NCBI GenBank assembly: GCA_966674685.1
Contig: CBKWJC010000005.1
Span: 60,508 to 124,507 of the forward strand
Direction of reading: 5' to 3'
Source: Thainema sp966674685
GTDB lineage: Bacteria; Cyanobacteriota; Cyanobacteriia; Phormidesmidales; Phormidesmidaceae
Length of the DNA stretch: 64,000 bases
The notes under the pieces were generated by a model. The model ran no database searches. It was not told the origin of the DNA and was given only the letters and a program-made list of their open reading frames with translations. This document shows, piece after piece, positions 44,408 to 53,687 of this stretch (its first letter is position 1; every line of letters begins with the position of its first letter). Position numbers and translations under genes: made by a program.

Positions 44408-45820
44408 ATGGGAAAAGTCCTAATCAAAAATGGTCGAATTGTGACCGCCGTTGATGACTATGTCGCAGATATTCTGATCGTAGATGAAACCATTGAAGCC
44501 ATCGCCCGTGAACTGAACGTTGAAGAGGCGGAAGTGCATGATGCTAGTGGCTACCTGGTCATGCCGGGTGGCATCGATGTCCACACCCACATGGAAGGGC
44601 CGCAGGGCGTTGCGGTTAATTGCGACGACTACGAATCGGGCACAATCGCCGCAGCCTTCGGCGGCACGACAACCATTGTGGACTTTGCTTACCAGGAAAA
44701 AGGCGACGGCGCGAAAAAAACGCTGGATGATCGCCTAGCGCTGGCCGATCCGCAGGTCTGCATCGACTACAGCTTTCACCTGATTCTAGTGGATGTGAAT
44801 AAGGACATCCTGGCTGAGCTGCCGGACATGATCAACCGCGACGGCATCTCCAGCTTCAAAATGTACATGGCCTATCCGGATATCCTGATGGTGGACGACG
44901 CAGCAATCTTTCGCACGATGACCACCGTGGGGCAACATGGCGGCATGGTGAATCTGCACGCCGAAAATGGCCACGTTATTCAAGTCCTGATCGAAGAGGC
45001 GCTAGAGCAAGGCAACACGTCACCCCGATATCACATGCTGACCCGTCCCCGCTTGATGGAAGCGGAAGCGACCCATCGCGCCATCCGGATTGCCGAACTA
45101 GTAGACATTCCGGTTTACATCGTGCATTTGTCCGCACCGGAAGCATTAGACAGCGTTGTTGCTGCCCGCGATCGCGGCATTCCAGCCTTTGCCGAAACCT
45201 GTCCTCATTACTTATTTCTGGACGACCGCGAGTATGATCACCCCGATTTCGAAGCGGCCAAATACGTGATGACGCCGCCGCTGCGGGAACATCACTGTCA
45301 CCATGCCCTCTGGCGCGGCCTACGGTTTGACCACCTGCAAATTGTCGCCACTGACCACTGCCCGTTTTGCCTGAATGAGCAGTCGATGGGCCTAAAGTAT
45401 TCCAAAGCACTGGGCAAAGACAATTTCAACAAAATTCCCAATGGCGCACCCGGTGTCGAAACGCGCCTAGTGCTGCTGTATGACGGTGGCGTCAAAACGG
45501 GCAAAATCACGCTCAATCGATTTGTCCAGCTCGTCTCCACCGCCCCAGCCAAGATGTTTGGCTTATTCCCCCGCAAAGGAACCATTGCCGTCGGCAGCGA
45601 TGCCGATCTGGTTCTGTTCAACCCCAATGCAACGCAGGTATTGAGCGCTGCAACTCATCACTCCCGCGTAGACTACAGTATGTTTGAAGGTCGAGAAGTC
45701 ACAGGTAAGGTGGAAAAGGTATTTTTACGGGGCAAACTGCTGGTAGATGGCGAACAGTGGCATGGCAAAAAAGGCTACGGCAGCTTTCTCAAACGATCTG
45801 CATCGGGGCGAGTGCTGTAA
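44408..45820 (+). CDS. hydA: Dihydropyrimidinase (D-hydantoinase)
   Basis: This amidohydrolase opens dihydrouracil and hydantoin rings, in reductive pyrimidine degradation. The 470-residue product has the full metal set: GGIDVHTHMEGP, the carboxylated Lys region ISSFKMYMAYP, VNLHAENGHV, YIVHLSAPEAL and IVATDHCPFC. Nearby NGAPGVETRLVLLY is also typical. I start at ATG 44408 behind an AAGGG site; a TTG at 44390 would add six residues. No preA/preT or beta-ureidopropionase gene is adjacent. Confidence 0.95.
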   Translation: MGKVLIKNGRIVTAVDDYVADILIVDETIEAIARELNVEEAEVHDASGYLVMPGGIDVHTHMEGPQGVAVNCDDYESGTIAAAFGGTTTIVDFAYQEKGDGAKKTLDDRLALADPQVCIDYSFHLILVDVNKDILAELPDMINRDGISSFKMYMAYPDILMVDDAAIFRTMTTVGQHGGMVNLHAENGHVIQVLIEEALEQGNTSPRYHMLTRPRLMEAEATHRAIRIAELVDIPVYIVHLSAPEALDSVVAARDRGIPAFAETCPHYLFLDDREYDHPDFEAAKYVMTPPLREHHCHHALWRGLRFDHLQIVATDHCPFCLNEQSMGLKYSKALGKDNFNKIPNGAPGVETRLVLLYDGGVKTGKITLNRFVQLVSTAPAKMFGLFPRKGTIAVGSDADLVLFNPNATQVLSAATHHSRVDYSMFEGREVTGKVEKVFLRGKLLVDGEQWHGKKGYGSFLKRSASGRVL

Positions 45821-45847
45821 TGCCCGTAATCGGTGATCTCGTAAGTG

Positions 45848-45945
45848 CTATAGCCATCGCCACTTGGGTTGAGACATTTACGAAATCCAACGTTTGAACG
45901 GTTTCAGAGTTTTCCAACGTCCTAACCCATCTGACTACTGCTATA
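45848..45945. repeat. Palindromic dispersed repeat, family B copy 4
   Basis: Its ends are CTATAGCCATCGCCACTTGG and GACTACTGCTATA. The interior, for example GAAATCCAACGTTTGAACGG, is nearly the reverse complement of copy 5 at 50188-50293. The rest of spacer 45821-46241 has a degenerate AAGGCTGTATT/AATACAGGCTT pair near 46103-46128 and a HIP1 octamer near 46066; no gene. Confidence 0.85.
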
Positions 45946-46241
45946 TGTCTAAGTATCACTACCCAATTTGATTTGGAAGGTCGCTAAGAATTCGATAGAA
46001 TTAGTCACCTGAGAGTTAGAAATCACCGCACAAATCGGGAATTATATGGGCAAGATAGACAGGGATGCGATCGCATCCAGCCTGAATTCTTGACCGTGCC
46101 TTAAGGCTGTATTTTAGCAATACAGGCTTTAACGAGCGGTGCGTTCAGCTTCCCAATAACCTTTACCGTGACGAAGGGGGCAGTCACTATCATGTCCACC
46201 CATCACTTTGATTTAATGGCCCACCAGGAGCATCAGACAGC

Positions 46242-46613
46242 ATGAGGACGGTTTTAGTTGTAGACGATAGCAATACCGTGCGGGAAATGATTGCCGATCT
46301 GCTCGGTAAAGTCGGGATCAAAGTGCTTGAAGCGTCTGATGGTGCAGAGGCCAAGCAGAAAATTGAGGCCAGCCCACCGGATCTAGTCGTGATGGACATT
46401 GTCATGCCCAACATGAACGGCTATGAGCTGTGCCGCTGGGTTAAAAGCAACCGCACGACACAGGATATTCCAGTCGTCATCTGTTCATCCAAGGGCGAGG
46501 AATTCGACCGCTACTGGGGCATGAAGCAGGGAGCCGATGCCTACATTGCTAAGCCATTTCGCCCCGATGAAATGGTAGAAACCGTGAAGCAACTGCTGCG
46601 GAGCCGAGGATAG
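46242..46613 (+). CDS. CheY/PilH-like single-domain response regulator
   Basis: The 123-residue receiver domain has the acidic pocket VVDDSNTV, phosphoacceptor Asp52 in VVMDIVMP, VICSSKG and the conserved Lys in IAKPFRPDE. There is no output domain. Sequence style (MRTVLVVDDSNTVREMI) resembles PilH/PixH regulators of cyanobacterial type IV pilus signalling. The Anbu protease gene starts 14 bases later, so they are probably cotranscribed. A histidine kinase is not adjacent. Confidence 0.93.
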   Translation: MRTVLVVDDSNTVREMIADLLGKVGIKVLEASDGAEAKQKIEASPPDLVVMDIVMPNMNGYELCRWVKSNRTTQDIPVVICSSKGEEFDRYWGMKQGADAYIAKPFRPDEMVETVKQLLRSRG

Positions 46614-46627
46614 ACATCAAGACCCCT

Positions 46628-47398
46628 ATGACTTATTGCCTCGGCGTAATTAATCGAGCCGGATTGGTAATGGCGGCGGACTCCCGCACCAATGCTGGCG
46701 TGGACTATATCTCAACCTATCGCAAGCTGTTTGATTTTGTCGTGCCCGGAGAGCGGGTGATTTTAATCAGCACCTCTGGCAATCTCTCGGTGACGCAGGC
46801 GGTGCTGCATGAGCTAAATCGCGATATTAAAATTGCCGCCGATGACAGCCTGCTGACGCAGCCCACAATGTACGAAGTCACTCGCTATGTTGGGCGCAAA
46901 CTCCGCAGTATTGAAGAGCAAGATCGACAGTGGCTCGAAAAAGACAACATTGATTTTCGCTGTAGCCTGCTGGTTGGCGGTCAGATTCGGGGCGAAGAGG
47001 CGCAGCTTTATCGGGTCTACAGCCAGGGCAACTGCATTCAGGCCACACCGGAAACGCCCTATTTGCAGATTGGCGAGACGAAATACGGCAAACCCATCCT
47101 AGATCGAACGCTCAAGTTCGATACGCCGCTGGAATCAGTAGCGAAATGCGCGCTGCTCTCGATTGACTCCACCATGCGCTCTAACATTTCGGTAGGGCCG
47201 CCGATCAACCTGATGATGTACAACTCAAACAGTTTTGAGATTCGTCATCAGCTTCAGCTCCGGATTGGCGATCCCTATCTGGCTAAAATTCGGCTGCTCT
47301 GGGAAACATCGCTGAAAGAAATTTTTGAAGGGATGCCCTCAATTAACTGGGAGCACTACCTGGAAGAAGGCAGCGATCGCACAATCGACCTTGATTAG
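46628..47398 (+). CDS. Anbu-type proteasome-like peptidase
   Basis: Anbu is an N-terminal-nucleophile hydrolase related to HslV and the proteasome beta subunit. The 256-residue product starts MTYCLGVINRAGLVMAADSR: after Met removal, Thr2 would be the nucleophile, and the Asp in AADSRT belongs to the active site. Length matches Anbu (about 250). In many bacteria Anbu is clustered with a transglutaminase, an alpha-E protein and an ATP-grasp ligase; none is here, and a CheY-like gene lies 14 bases upstream instead. Confidence 0.9.
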   Translation: MTYCLGVINRAGLVMAADSRTNAGVDYISTYRKLFDFVVPGERVILISTSGNLSVTQAVLHELNRDIKIAADDSLLTQPTMYEVTRYVGRKLRSIEEQDRQWLEKDNIDFRCSLLVGGQIRGEEAQLYRVYSQGNCIQATPETPYLQIGETKYGKPILDRTLKFDTPLESVAKCALLSIDSTMRSNISVGPPINLMMYNSNSFEIRHQLQLRIGDPYLAKIRLLWETSLKEIFEGMPSINWEHYLEEGSDRTIDLD

Positions 47399-47419
47399 TT
47401 TCAATTAATTGAGTCTCGC

Positions 47420-48193
47420 TTAATTGGGTAAACCGATTACACTGCGGCAGTCTACGTCATTAAAATTGGTATTTTCAATTTTGGCATCCTGAAAATTAGC
47501 CTGATCCAGCTCTGCCCCTGTGAGCATGATGTGGCGCAGGTGCGATCGCACAAATACAGCATTTCGCAAAATCGCTTGCGTAAAGTTCGTCCGATTGAGC
47601 TGACTCGCCATCAAATTAGCATCGGTCAGATCCGCCTGACTAAAGTTTGTGCTCTTTAAATTGGCGCACACTAAACCCGCTCGCTGTAGATTGACGTGAG
47701 TAAAATCGGCATTGCTCAGATCCGCCCGCGTCAGATCCGCATCCTGAAACGTGGCACCGTGGCAGTTAGCTAACGCAAAACTTGCCGCTGCACAGTCCGT
47801 TTTCCGCAAGTCCGTTTTCCGCAGATCAGCCTGGGTAAAGTTGACGCCCGTTAACTTAGCGCTGATAAACCGGGCCCCAATTAAATTGGCGAGTGACACA
47901 TCTGCCCCTTCCAAATGGCAGCCGATGAGGCTGGCACCAATTAGCCGCGCCTGATTGAGATTCGCGCGCCGCAACTGAGCGTTAATGAAATTAGCCCCGC
48001 TCAGATCAGCCTCACTCAGGTTCGCAGCGACTAAAATAGTGCCGCTGAGATTTGCGCGGGTGAGATTGGCACCACTGAGATCGACCCCAGTCAAGTCCGG
48101 CTTCAGATCCGGATGCTGGTCGCGCCATTCATTCCATGCAGGTACGTCTTGTCGCAGGATGGAGAGGCAGTCTTGGGCAGTTGCAATATTCAT
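47420..48193 (-). CDS. Pentapeptide repeat protein
   Basis: The 257-residue protein consists mostly of A(D/N)LXX repeats from about residue 37 (LTGVDLSGANLTRANLSGTI) to the end, forming a right-handed quadrilateral beta-helix. The N-terminal segment (MNIATAQDCLSILRQDVPAW) is non-repeat and probably a cap. ATG 48193 is chosen over a TTG at 48217. Function is unknown; some pentapeptide proteins mimic DNA and bind gyrase, others are lumenal. It is convergent with the Anbu gene. Confidence 0.92.
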   Translation of the reverse strand: MNIATAQDCLSILRQDVPAWNEWRDQHPDLKPDLTGVDLSGANLTRANLSGTILVAANLSEADLSGANFINAQLRRANLNQARLIGASLIGCHLEGADVSLANLIGARFISAKLTGVNFTQADLRKTDLRKTDCAAASFALANCHGATFQDADLTRADLSNADFTHVNLQRAGLVCANLKSTNFSQADLTDANLMASQLNRTNFTQAILRNAVFVRSHLRHIMLTGAELDQANFQDAKIENTNFNDVDCRSVIGLPN

Positions 48194-48399
48194 GGCAGGA
48201 TGCAAAGGGTTCGCCAATCAAAACGTGAGTAAAAAGCCAAGATGCTAACCTGATCCAAACTCGCAATCGAGCTGCAAGCCTGTGCGATCGCAGTGAGTGA
48301 CAAGCAAATCAACTCGATTCAAACTCTGATCAAAATAGCCTCCGATACCCAGAGGCAAGTCAAACATTGAATAAACAGCGCTTTTAAACTGCTAGCAGT

Positions 48400-48438
48400 T
48401 TAAGCCAGAACGGTCAGATCAGATGTAAATTTTTTCAT
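48400..48438 (-). other. Possible 12-residue micro-ORF ending in a palindrome
   Basis: On the minus strand ATG 48438 opens MKKFTSDLTVLA and stops at TAA 48400, preceded by GGGAGA six bases before the ATG. The stop lies in a perfect 20-bp palindrome (TTAAACTGCT and its complement, 48384-48403). A leader peptide with an attenuator or a short signalling peptide is conceivable. No other gene is seen in spacer 48194-48625. This is a weak candidate. Confidence 0.25.
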
Positions 48439-48625
48439 GCTTATCTCCCACCGCTAAAAACAAACTGCCAACTTGATTTCGATGGTTCTTGAGGGTTGAC
48501 ATGCCGCGCGGGGCGCAGCACACCACCCATCGAAACTTATATGGCAAAACAGTAGGACGTAGCAGTGATGACCAACCCTTCAGGATCTCTATCTTATGCG
48601 ATTTTTCTAAGCCCTGATGGAATTG

Positions 48626-50116
48626 TTAAAACTGTCGTGACCATTCCTGCGGCCAGCGCTCAACCACAACTTTTGTTTGGGTGAAAAATTCAACCGCGTG
48701 CTGGCCTTGCCCGTGTAAATCGCCGAAGAAACTTTCTTTCCACCCGCTGAACGGGAAAAAGGCCATCGGTGCCGCCACGCCAATATTAATGCCGATGTTG
48801 CCCGCTTCGGCTTCATAGCGAAACTGACGCGCCGCCGCCCCGCTACTGGTAAACAGGCAGGCCATGTTGCCGTACTGATTTTGGTTGACCAGCGCGATCG
48901 CAGCTTCAATCGTGTCAACGTGAATCAAGCTTAAGACTGGGCCAAAAATCTCGGTTTTGGCAATTTCACCCGCCGGATCGACATCCGAGAGAAGGGTGGG
49001 GCGCACAAAATGGCCGCTTTCATAGCCTGTAATCTTGGTACCCCGTCCGTCAATCAGCAGCTTAGCGCCCGCCTGTTCGCCTTTGTGAATCAGCCCTTCG
49101 ATGCGGGACTTGCTTTGAGCCGAAATCACTGCGCCCATTTCCACGCCGTCATCCAAGCCGTAACCGACAATCCGAGATTCAGCGGCAGTTGCGATCGCAG
49201 CGGTAAAATCGTCCTTTGCAGCTCCCACCGTCACCGCCACAGAAGCCGCTAAACAGCGCTGTCCGGCGCAGCCAAAGGCACTGTCAGCTAAAATGCGCGT
49301 CGTCATCTCCAAATCGGCATCGGGCAGAATAATCACCGGATTCTTCGCCCCGCCCTGACACTGGGCGCGTTTCCCCTTCAGTGCTGCTCGGCTGTAAACA
49401 TACTTCGCCACCGGAGAGGAGCCAACAAAACTGACCGAGCGAATTAGCTCATGATCCAAAATGGCATCTACCGCTTCCTTCGCGCCATTGACCAAGTTCA
49501 CCACACCAGGCGGTAAATCGAGCTGATCGATCAGCTCAAATACCTTGTGCATCGTCAGCGGTACCTTCTCCGACGGCTTGATGATGCAGGTATTGCCACA
49601 TGCGATCGCATAGGGCATAAACCAGAAGGGAATCATGCCCGGAAAGTTAAACGGCGCAATAATGGCCGTCACGCCCAGCGGCTGACGAATCATCATTTCA
49701 TCAATACCACGGGCAATATCCTCGCTGTTATAGCCCTGCATTAGCGTGGGAATGCCGCAGGCCGTTTCCACATTTTCCACCGCTCGCTGCATTTCGCCTT
49801 GGGATTCCTTCAGCGTTTTGCCGCACTCCATCGTGATTGTGCGGGCCAGGTCATCAAAATGGGTTTCCATCAGCTCCCGCAGTTGAAACAGATAGCGAAT
49901 TCGCGCTGTCGCTGGAGTGCGCCGCCACTCGCGAAAGGCGGCCTGCGCGGCCTGTGCTGCATGATCAATATCAGCCGCTGGCGAAATCGGCACCTGAGCT
50001 AGGAGTTCCAACGTAGCCGGATTCCGCACCTCTAGGGTTTCACTGGTGCTCGCTGCACACCACTGACCGTTAATGTAGTTGGGGAGTTGCTGGGAGGAAG
50101 CTAGGGTTAAGTCCAT
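48626..50116 (-). CDS. CoA-acylating methylmalonate-semialdehyde dehydrogenase family protein
   Basis: The 496-residue aldehyde dehydrogenase has the catalytic Cys in FGCAGQRCLAASV, the NAD-binding FVGSSPVAKYVYSRA, and the GITAIIAPFNFPG-like segment VTAIIAPFNFPGMIPFWFMP typical of MmsA (valine and beta-alanine/propionate catabolism). In the closest relatives the reaction is CoA-dependent. ATG 50116 is chosen (MDLTLASSQQ); the frame is open further to 50170. With the dihydropyrimidinase 3 kb away, a link with beta-alanine/malonic semialdehyde metabolism is conceivable but unproven. Confidence 0.93.
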   Translation of the reverse strand: MDLTLASSQQLPNYINGQWCAASTSETLEVRNPATLELLAQVPISPAADIDHAAQAAQAAFREWRRTPATARIRYLFQLRELMETHFDDLARTITMECGKTLKESQGEMQRAVENVETACGIPTLMQGYNSEDIARGIDEMMIRQPLGVTAIIAPFNFPGMIPFWFMPYAIACGNTCIIKPSEKVPLTMHKVFELIDQLDLPPGVVNLVNGAKEAVDAILDHELIRSVSFVGSSPVAKYVYSRAALKGKRAQCQGGAKNPVIILPDADLEMTTRILADSAFGCAGQRCLAASVAVTVGAAKDDFTAAIATAAESRIVGYGLDDGVEMGAVISAQSKSRIEGLIHKGEQAGAKLLIDGRGTKITGYESGHFVRPTLLSDVDPAGEIAKTEIFGPVLSLIHVDTIEAAIALVNQNQYGNMACLFTSSGAAARQFRYEAEAGNIGINIGVAAPMAFFPFSGWKESFFGDLHGQGQHAVEFFTQTKVVVERWPQEWSRQF

Positions 50117-50187
50117 AAGAAAAGAGAATGAGATGGAGATGGGATAGCAGTCAAGGTCAGGGCTTCTCAATCAATACGATCCAGATA

Positions 50188-50293
50188 TATAGCAGTAGTC
50201 ACATGGGTTAGGACGTTGGAAAACTCTGAAGACGTTCAAACGTTGGATTTCATAAATGTCTCAACCATCTCAACCAATATGACTATCGCTATA
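50188..50293. repeat. Palindromic dispersed repeat, family B copy 5
   Basis: It reads TATAGCAGTAGTCACATGGG at the left and ...CAATATGACTATCGCTATAG at the right. Its inner sequence is nearly identical in reverse to copy 4. Ends are imperfect inverted repeats of about 22 bp. It lies in the 309-base spacer 50117-50425, otherwise empty except for a HIP1 octamer near 50344. Confidence 0.88.
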
Positions 50294-50425
50294 GCGATCT
50301 TACGCGGCTGGTTTCTCATCAATCAGTCAATTAGGGCAGAACTGCGATCGCAGATTTCCGTCTTCCGATAGGACAAGGTGAATGACGCATTGTCTAACGT
50401 CAGATGATGATCAGCCTTAAACAAC

Positions 50426-51361
50426 ATGCATAGAAAGGGGATTGGACGAAGATTAAAGTACTTATTTTTGGGCATTATAGGCTTCTTGGCGGTGATTCTG
50501 CTGTGGGGCTTGATTGAGCCCTATATTCTTGATGCTGAGCAGGAAACCGCTACGATTCCCAATTTACCTACAGCTTGGGAGGGACAGCGAGTTGGGCAGG
50601 TTTCTGACTTTCAGATCGGCATGTGGATGGATAACGTCAGCACAGTGCGCCAGAGTGTTGAAGAACTAGTGGATGCATCCCCCGCAGTGGCGTTGATTAG
50701 CGGCGATTTTGTTTATCATTCCCGTCCAGATCCAGAAGTCGAAATCAGTCAAGCGATTGAACTGCTACAGCCCTTAACCACAGCAGGTATTCCCACTTAT
50801 GCTGTTTTGGGCAACCACGACTACAGCCACACTCCACCCCAGCCCGAGTTAGCCAATCGCGTAGAAGCAGCGCTAGAGGCCATTGGCATTGTGGTTTTGC
50901 GGAATGAAGCCGTGCCGCTGTCGCTACCGGAGACTGAGCCGACCGACATCCAGAATCCTGCCCAGACGCTCTATTTAGTCGGCATTGATTCTCATATCGC
51001 TGAGCGCGATCGCGTTCAGGCCGCCCTGGCGGAAGTACCCGCCGCCAGTCCTCGGCTGGTCATGATGCACAATCCCGCCACGTTTCCCCAGTTCCCGGCA
51101 GAAACAGCCCCATTTGCGATCGCAGGTCACACCCACGGTGGCCAAATTCGTCTACCCTTCACTCCGTTTTGGAGCTGGTTAGACCTAACTCAAAGCGGAG
51201 AGGCCCCTGCCGATGGCTGGGTTGCAGAAGACTACGGTCAGGCGGGCAATCAGCTCTATATCAATCGGGGAATTGGATTTAGTAAGATCCCAATTCGGAT
51301 CAACTGTCCACCAGAAGTCACGTTCTTCACTCTGCAATCTTCTGGGGTAGCTGAACAGTAA
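50426..51361 (+). CDS. Membrane-anchored metallophosphoesterase
   Basis: The 311-residue protein has one N-terminal membrane segment (YLFLGIIGFLAVILLWGLIE) and a calcineurin-like domain with VSDFQIG, LISGDFVYH, VLGNHDYSH, VMMHNP and IAGHTHGGQ, the five metal-binding blocks. It resembles YaeI-type UDP-diacylglucosamine-pyrophosphatase-like enzymes, but substrate is uncertain. Unusually, the first block has Asp-Phe-Gln where most relatives have Asp-x-His, so one metal ligand may differ. Its last 35 bases overlap the 3' end of the convergent kinase gene. Confidence 0.9.
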   Translation: MHRKGIGRRLKYLFLGIIGFLAVILLWGLIEPYILDAEQETATIPNLPTAWEGQRVGQVSDFQIGMWMDNVSTVRQSVEELVDASPAVALISGDFVYHSRPDPEVEISQAIELLQPLTTAGIPTYAVLGNHDYSHTPPQPELANRVEAALEAIGIVVLRNEAVPLSLPETEPTDIQNPAQTLYLVGIDSHIAERDRVQAALAEVPAASPRLVMMHNPATFPQFPAETAPFAIAGHTHGGQIRLPFTPFWSWLDLTQSGEAPADGWVAEDYGQAGNQLYINRGIGFSKIPIRINCPPEVTFFTLQSSGVAEQ

Positions 51362-53687
51362 ACGTCGTCAAATTGTCCCGACTGGCAACGTGGATTTCTC
51401 CGCCCAAAAGCTCCGTCAGTTTTTTAATCAGCGCTAGACCCAGCCCCGTGCCGCCCTGCTGCCAGCGATCGCCACTGGCCACTCGGTAAAATTTATCAAA
51501 AATGCGCGGCAGTTCAGCTGCCGGAATTTCGGCACCGGAATTTTGGACTTGAATCATCAGGTGTTCCGACATGGCCACGGCTCGCACCGTAATCTGTTCG
51601 GTCGGAGGAGTATACTTGCAGGCGTTGTGAATCAGTTCACCCAGAATTCGCTCCAAGCACAAGCGGTCAGTGGTGATGCTGGGCAGATCATCAGGACAGT
51701 CTACTTCTAAATTTTGCTGTCGCTCCGAAATTCGCCCCTGAAATGATTCTGCAATGTGGGGCAACCAAACGGGAATCAAAATCGGTTCGGGCATTAAATC
51801 TTTGACTCCAGCTTCCAAGCGCTGAAGATCGAGCAGATCGTTAATCAAATCCGTTTCGCGATCGCACTCGGCCCGCAAAATCTCCAGATATCGCTCTCGC
51901 TGTTCGGGTGTCTGAGCAATTTGCAACAGCTGAATTGCCATTTTGATATTGGCCATCGGCGATCGCAGCTCGTGAGACACCGTGCTCAAAAAGTCATCCT
52001 TCATCACGTTGAGCTGCCGCTGCTCCTCGATTTGACGGCTCAAGTTCGTTTCAATCTGTTTGCGATCGCTAATATCCTTAATCAACAGCAGCCAACCGTT
52101 GAGAATCAACTTTTCGTCCGGTTGGAAAGTTGGCAGCGGATAGTGCAGCAGTTCAAACTGTAGCTCATACCAGTGATGATCGCGATACACCTCTTTGACA
52201 TCAACCGTTTGCGTATCCAATAGCCGCTGGCGCACCGTCTGCCACTCTTCTACCGTCAGCCAGTGGGGGACAAGACAACTGGTTAAGTCTTGCCCAACCT
52301 CCGCTTGCAGACAGTATGCTGCGACTGAATTCAAAAACCAAATTCGCTCATCTTCATGGGCAGCGAGCAGACCGACCGATAAGCTTTGAGCAATAGCCGC
52401 CTGGGTCGATTGGGATCGGCCCAGTTGCTGCGCGATCGCAGATAGCTGCGTAATCCGCCATAGGGAAACCGGACGATAGATAAAGCTCGGTTCCGTCCAG
52501 TGATCAACAGGCAGCGCCAGTTCCCCGGTCGGACTCACCAGATCGGCCTGATACATCATCCAAAGCTGCTCAATCTGCTGCTGGAGGATTTGGCTTTCCC
52601 GCAGCCGCTCAATCAGTGCGATCGCAATTGCTGTCGCGCAAAATAAGATCAGCGGCGTCGCCACTGGCAATAAATAATTCACGCGAAACAGCCACAGGCT
52701 CAAGATCACCCAGCTCATGCTCAGTCCCGTCACCAGGCCAAACTGCTTGCGGGTCGAACATCCGGTCATCAGCCAGCTCAGTCCCGGCCCCCCAACCAGT
52801 AGAATCAGCAGCCAACTCACTTGCGGCATTGGCTGGAGCCAGTTTTGCTGGAGCAAGTTGCTCAATGCTGCCGCATGGAGATGCACGCTATTGGCGGGCG
52901 GATCATAGTCAAACGGCATCACTATTTCATCAATGCCCGTAGCCGTCACGCCAACGAGCACAATCTTGTTATCCCAGGTTGCAGACGGAACCCTGCCTTG
53001 ATACACATCCACAAAAGAATAGGTCGGCAACGTCTGACTGGCAGCGGGCCAGTTAATCCACACTGGGTCACCTGAAAGCGGCAGCGGTACTGGCTCAGCC
53101 ACTAGGCTATAGGCTTGAGCAGCAGCCACATTTAAGGCTGGCTCGCCATCAATGTAAGGTAGCAGCGTCCGCACAATGCCATCGCTACTTTGGTACTGCT
53201 GGATATGCCCGGTTGCGATCGCACCCTCTGCTAGTAGCGGGACGGGCGAAAGCTGCTCAGCATTAGCAGCCCAAGCCTGCGACAGCACCACCCGACCATG
53301 CTGGTTGATCGCTGCCGCTAGTGCAGCATCTTCTGGACTGGGTTCCGACCAGAGCAAATTAAAGACCACCACCGATGATTGACTCGTAGCCAGTTGGTTC
53401 AACAAGCCGACATAGCGCGATCGCGACCAGGGAAAGCGACCTAACTGCTGCAAACTGCGATCATCAATCGCAATCAAGACCAGCCGCTCATCCCATGAGC
53501 GTTCACCGCGCAGTTGAAACAAGCTGCGGTACGCCATCTGTTCCAGCGGCTGCAAAACTTCCAGTTGGCACAAACCTGCGATCGCAAGTGCAGTTACCGC
53601 TCCCGGCAAGACCCGCCATCCCACATGCCAAATCGGGTGACGGATTAAAGCCCGACCAAATGCTCTAGGGGCGCACCAGAATCTCAT
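51327..53687 (-). CDS. CHASE2-domain sensor histidine kinase
   Basis: The 786-residue kinase begins with one transmembrane segment, then an extracytoplasmic CHASE2 domain at about residues 45-290 (LVLIAIDDRSLQQLGRFPWS at its start, WDNKIVLVGVTATGIDEIV near its end), three transmembrane helices (about 300-365), a PAS-like region (about 440-560), HisKA with phospho-acceptor His572 in LSTVSHELRSPMANI, and a HATPase (GTGLGLALIKKLTELLGG). It starts inside the FecR gene end (23-base overlap), so the two are cotranslated. No response regulator is adjacent. Confidence 0.93.
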   Translation of the reverse strand: MRFWCAPRAFGRALIRHPIWHVGWRVLPGAVTALAIAGLCQLEVLQPLEQMAYRSLFQLRGERSWDERLVLIAIDDRSLQQLGRFPWSRSRYVGLLNQLATSQSSVVVFNLLWSEPSPEDAALAAAINQHGRVVLSQAWAANAEQLSPVPLLAEGAIATGHIQQYQSSDGIVRTLLPYIDGEPALNVAAAQAYSLVAEPVPLPLSGDPVWINWPAASQTLPTYSFVDVYQGRVPSATWDNKIVLVGVTATGIDEIVMPFDYDPPANSVHLHAAALSNLLQQNWLQPMPQVSWLLILLVGGPGLSWLMTGCSTRKQFGLVTGLSMSWVILSLWLFRVNYLLPVATPLILFCATAIAIALIERLRESQILQQQIEQLWMMYQADLVSPTGELALPVDHWTEPSFIYRPVSLWRITQLSAIAQQLGRSQSTQAAIAQSLSVGLLAAHEDERIWFLNSVAAYCLQAEVGQDLTSCLVPHWLTVEEWQTVRQRLLDTQTVDVKEVYRDHHWYELQFELLHYPLPTFQPDEKLILNGWLLLIKDISDRKQIETNLSRQIEEQRQLNVMKDDFLSTVSHELRSPMANIKMAIQLLQIAQTPEQRERYLEILRAECDRETDLINDLLDLQRLEAGVKDLMPEPILIPVWLPHIAESFQGRISERQQNLEVDCPDDLPSITTDRLCLERILGELIHNACKYTPPTEQITVRAVAMSEHLMIQVQNSGAEIPAAELPRIFDKFYRVASGDRWQQGGTGLGLALIKKLTELLGGEIHVASRDNLTTFTVQLPQKIAE

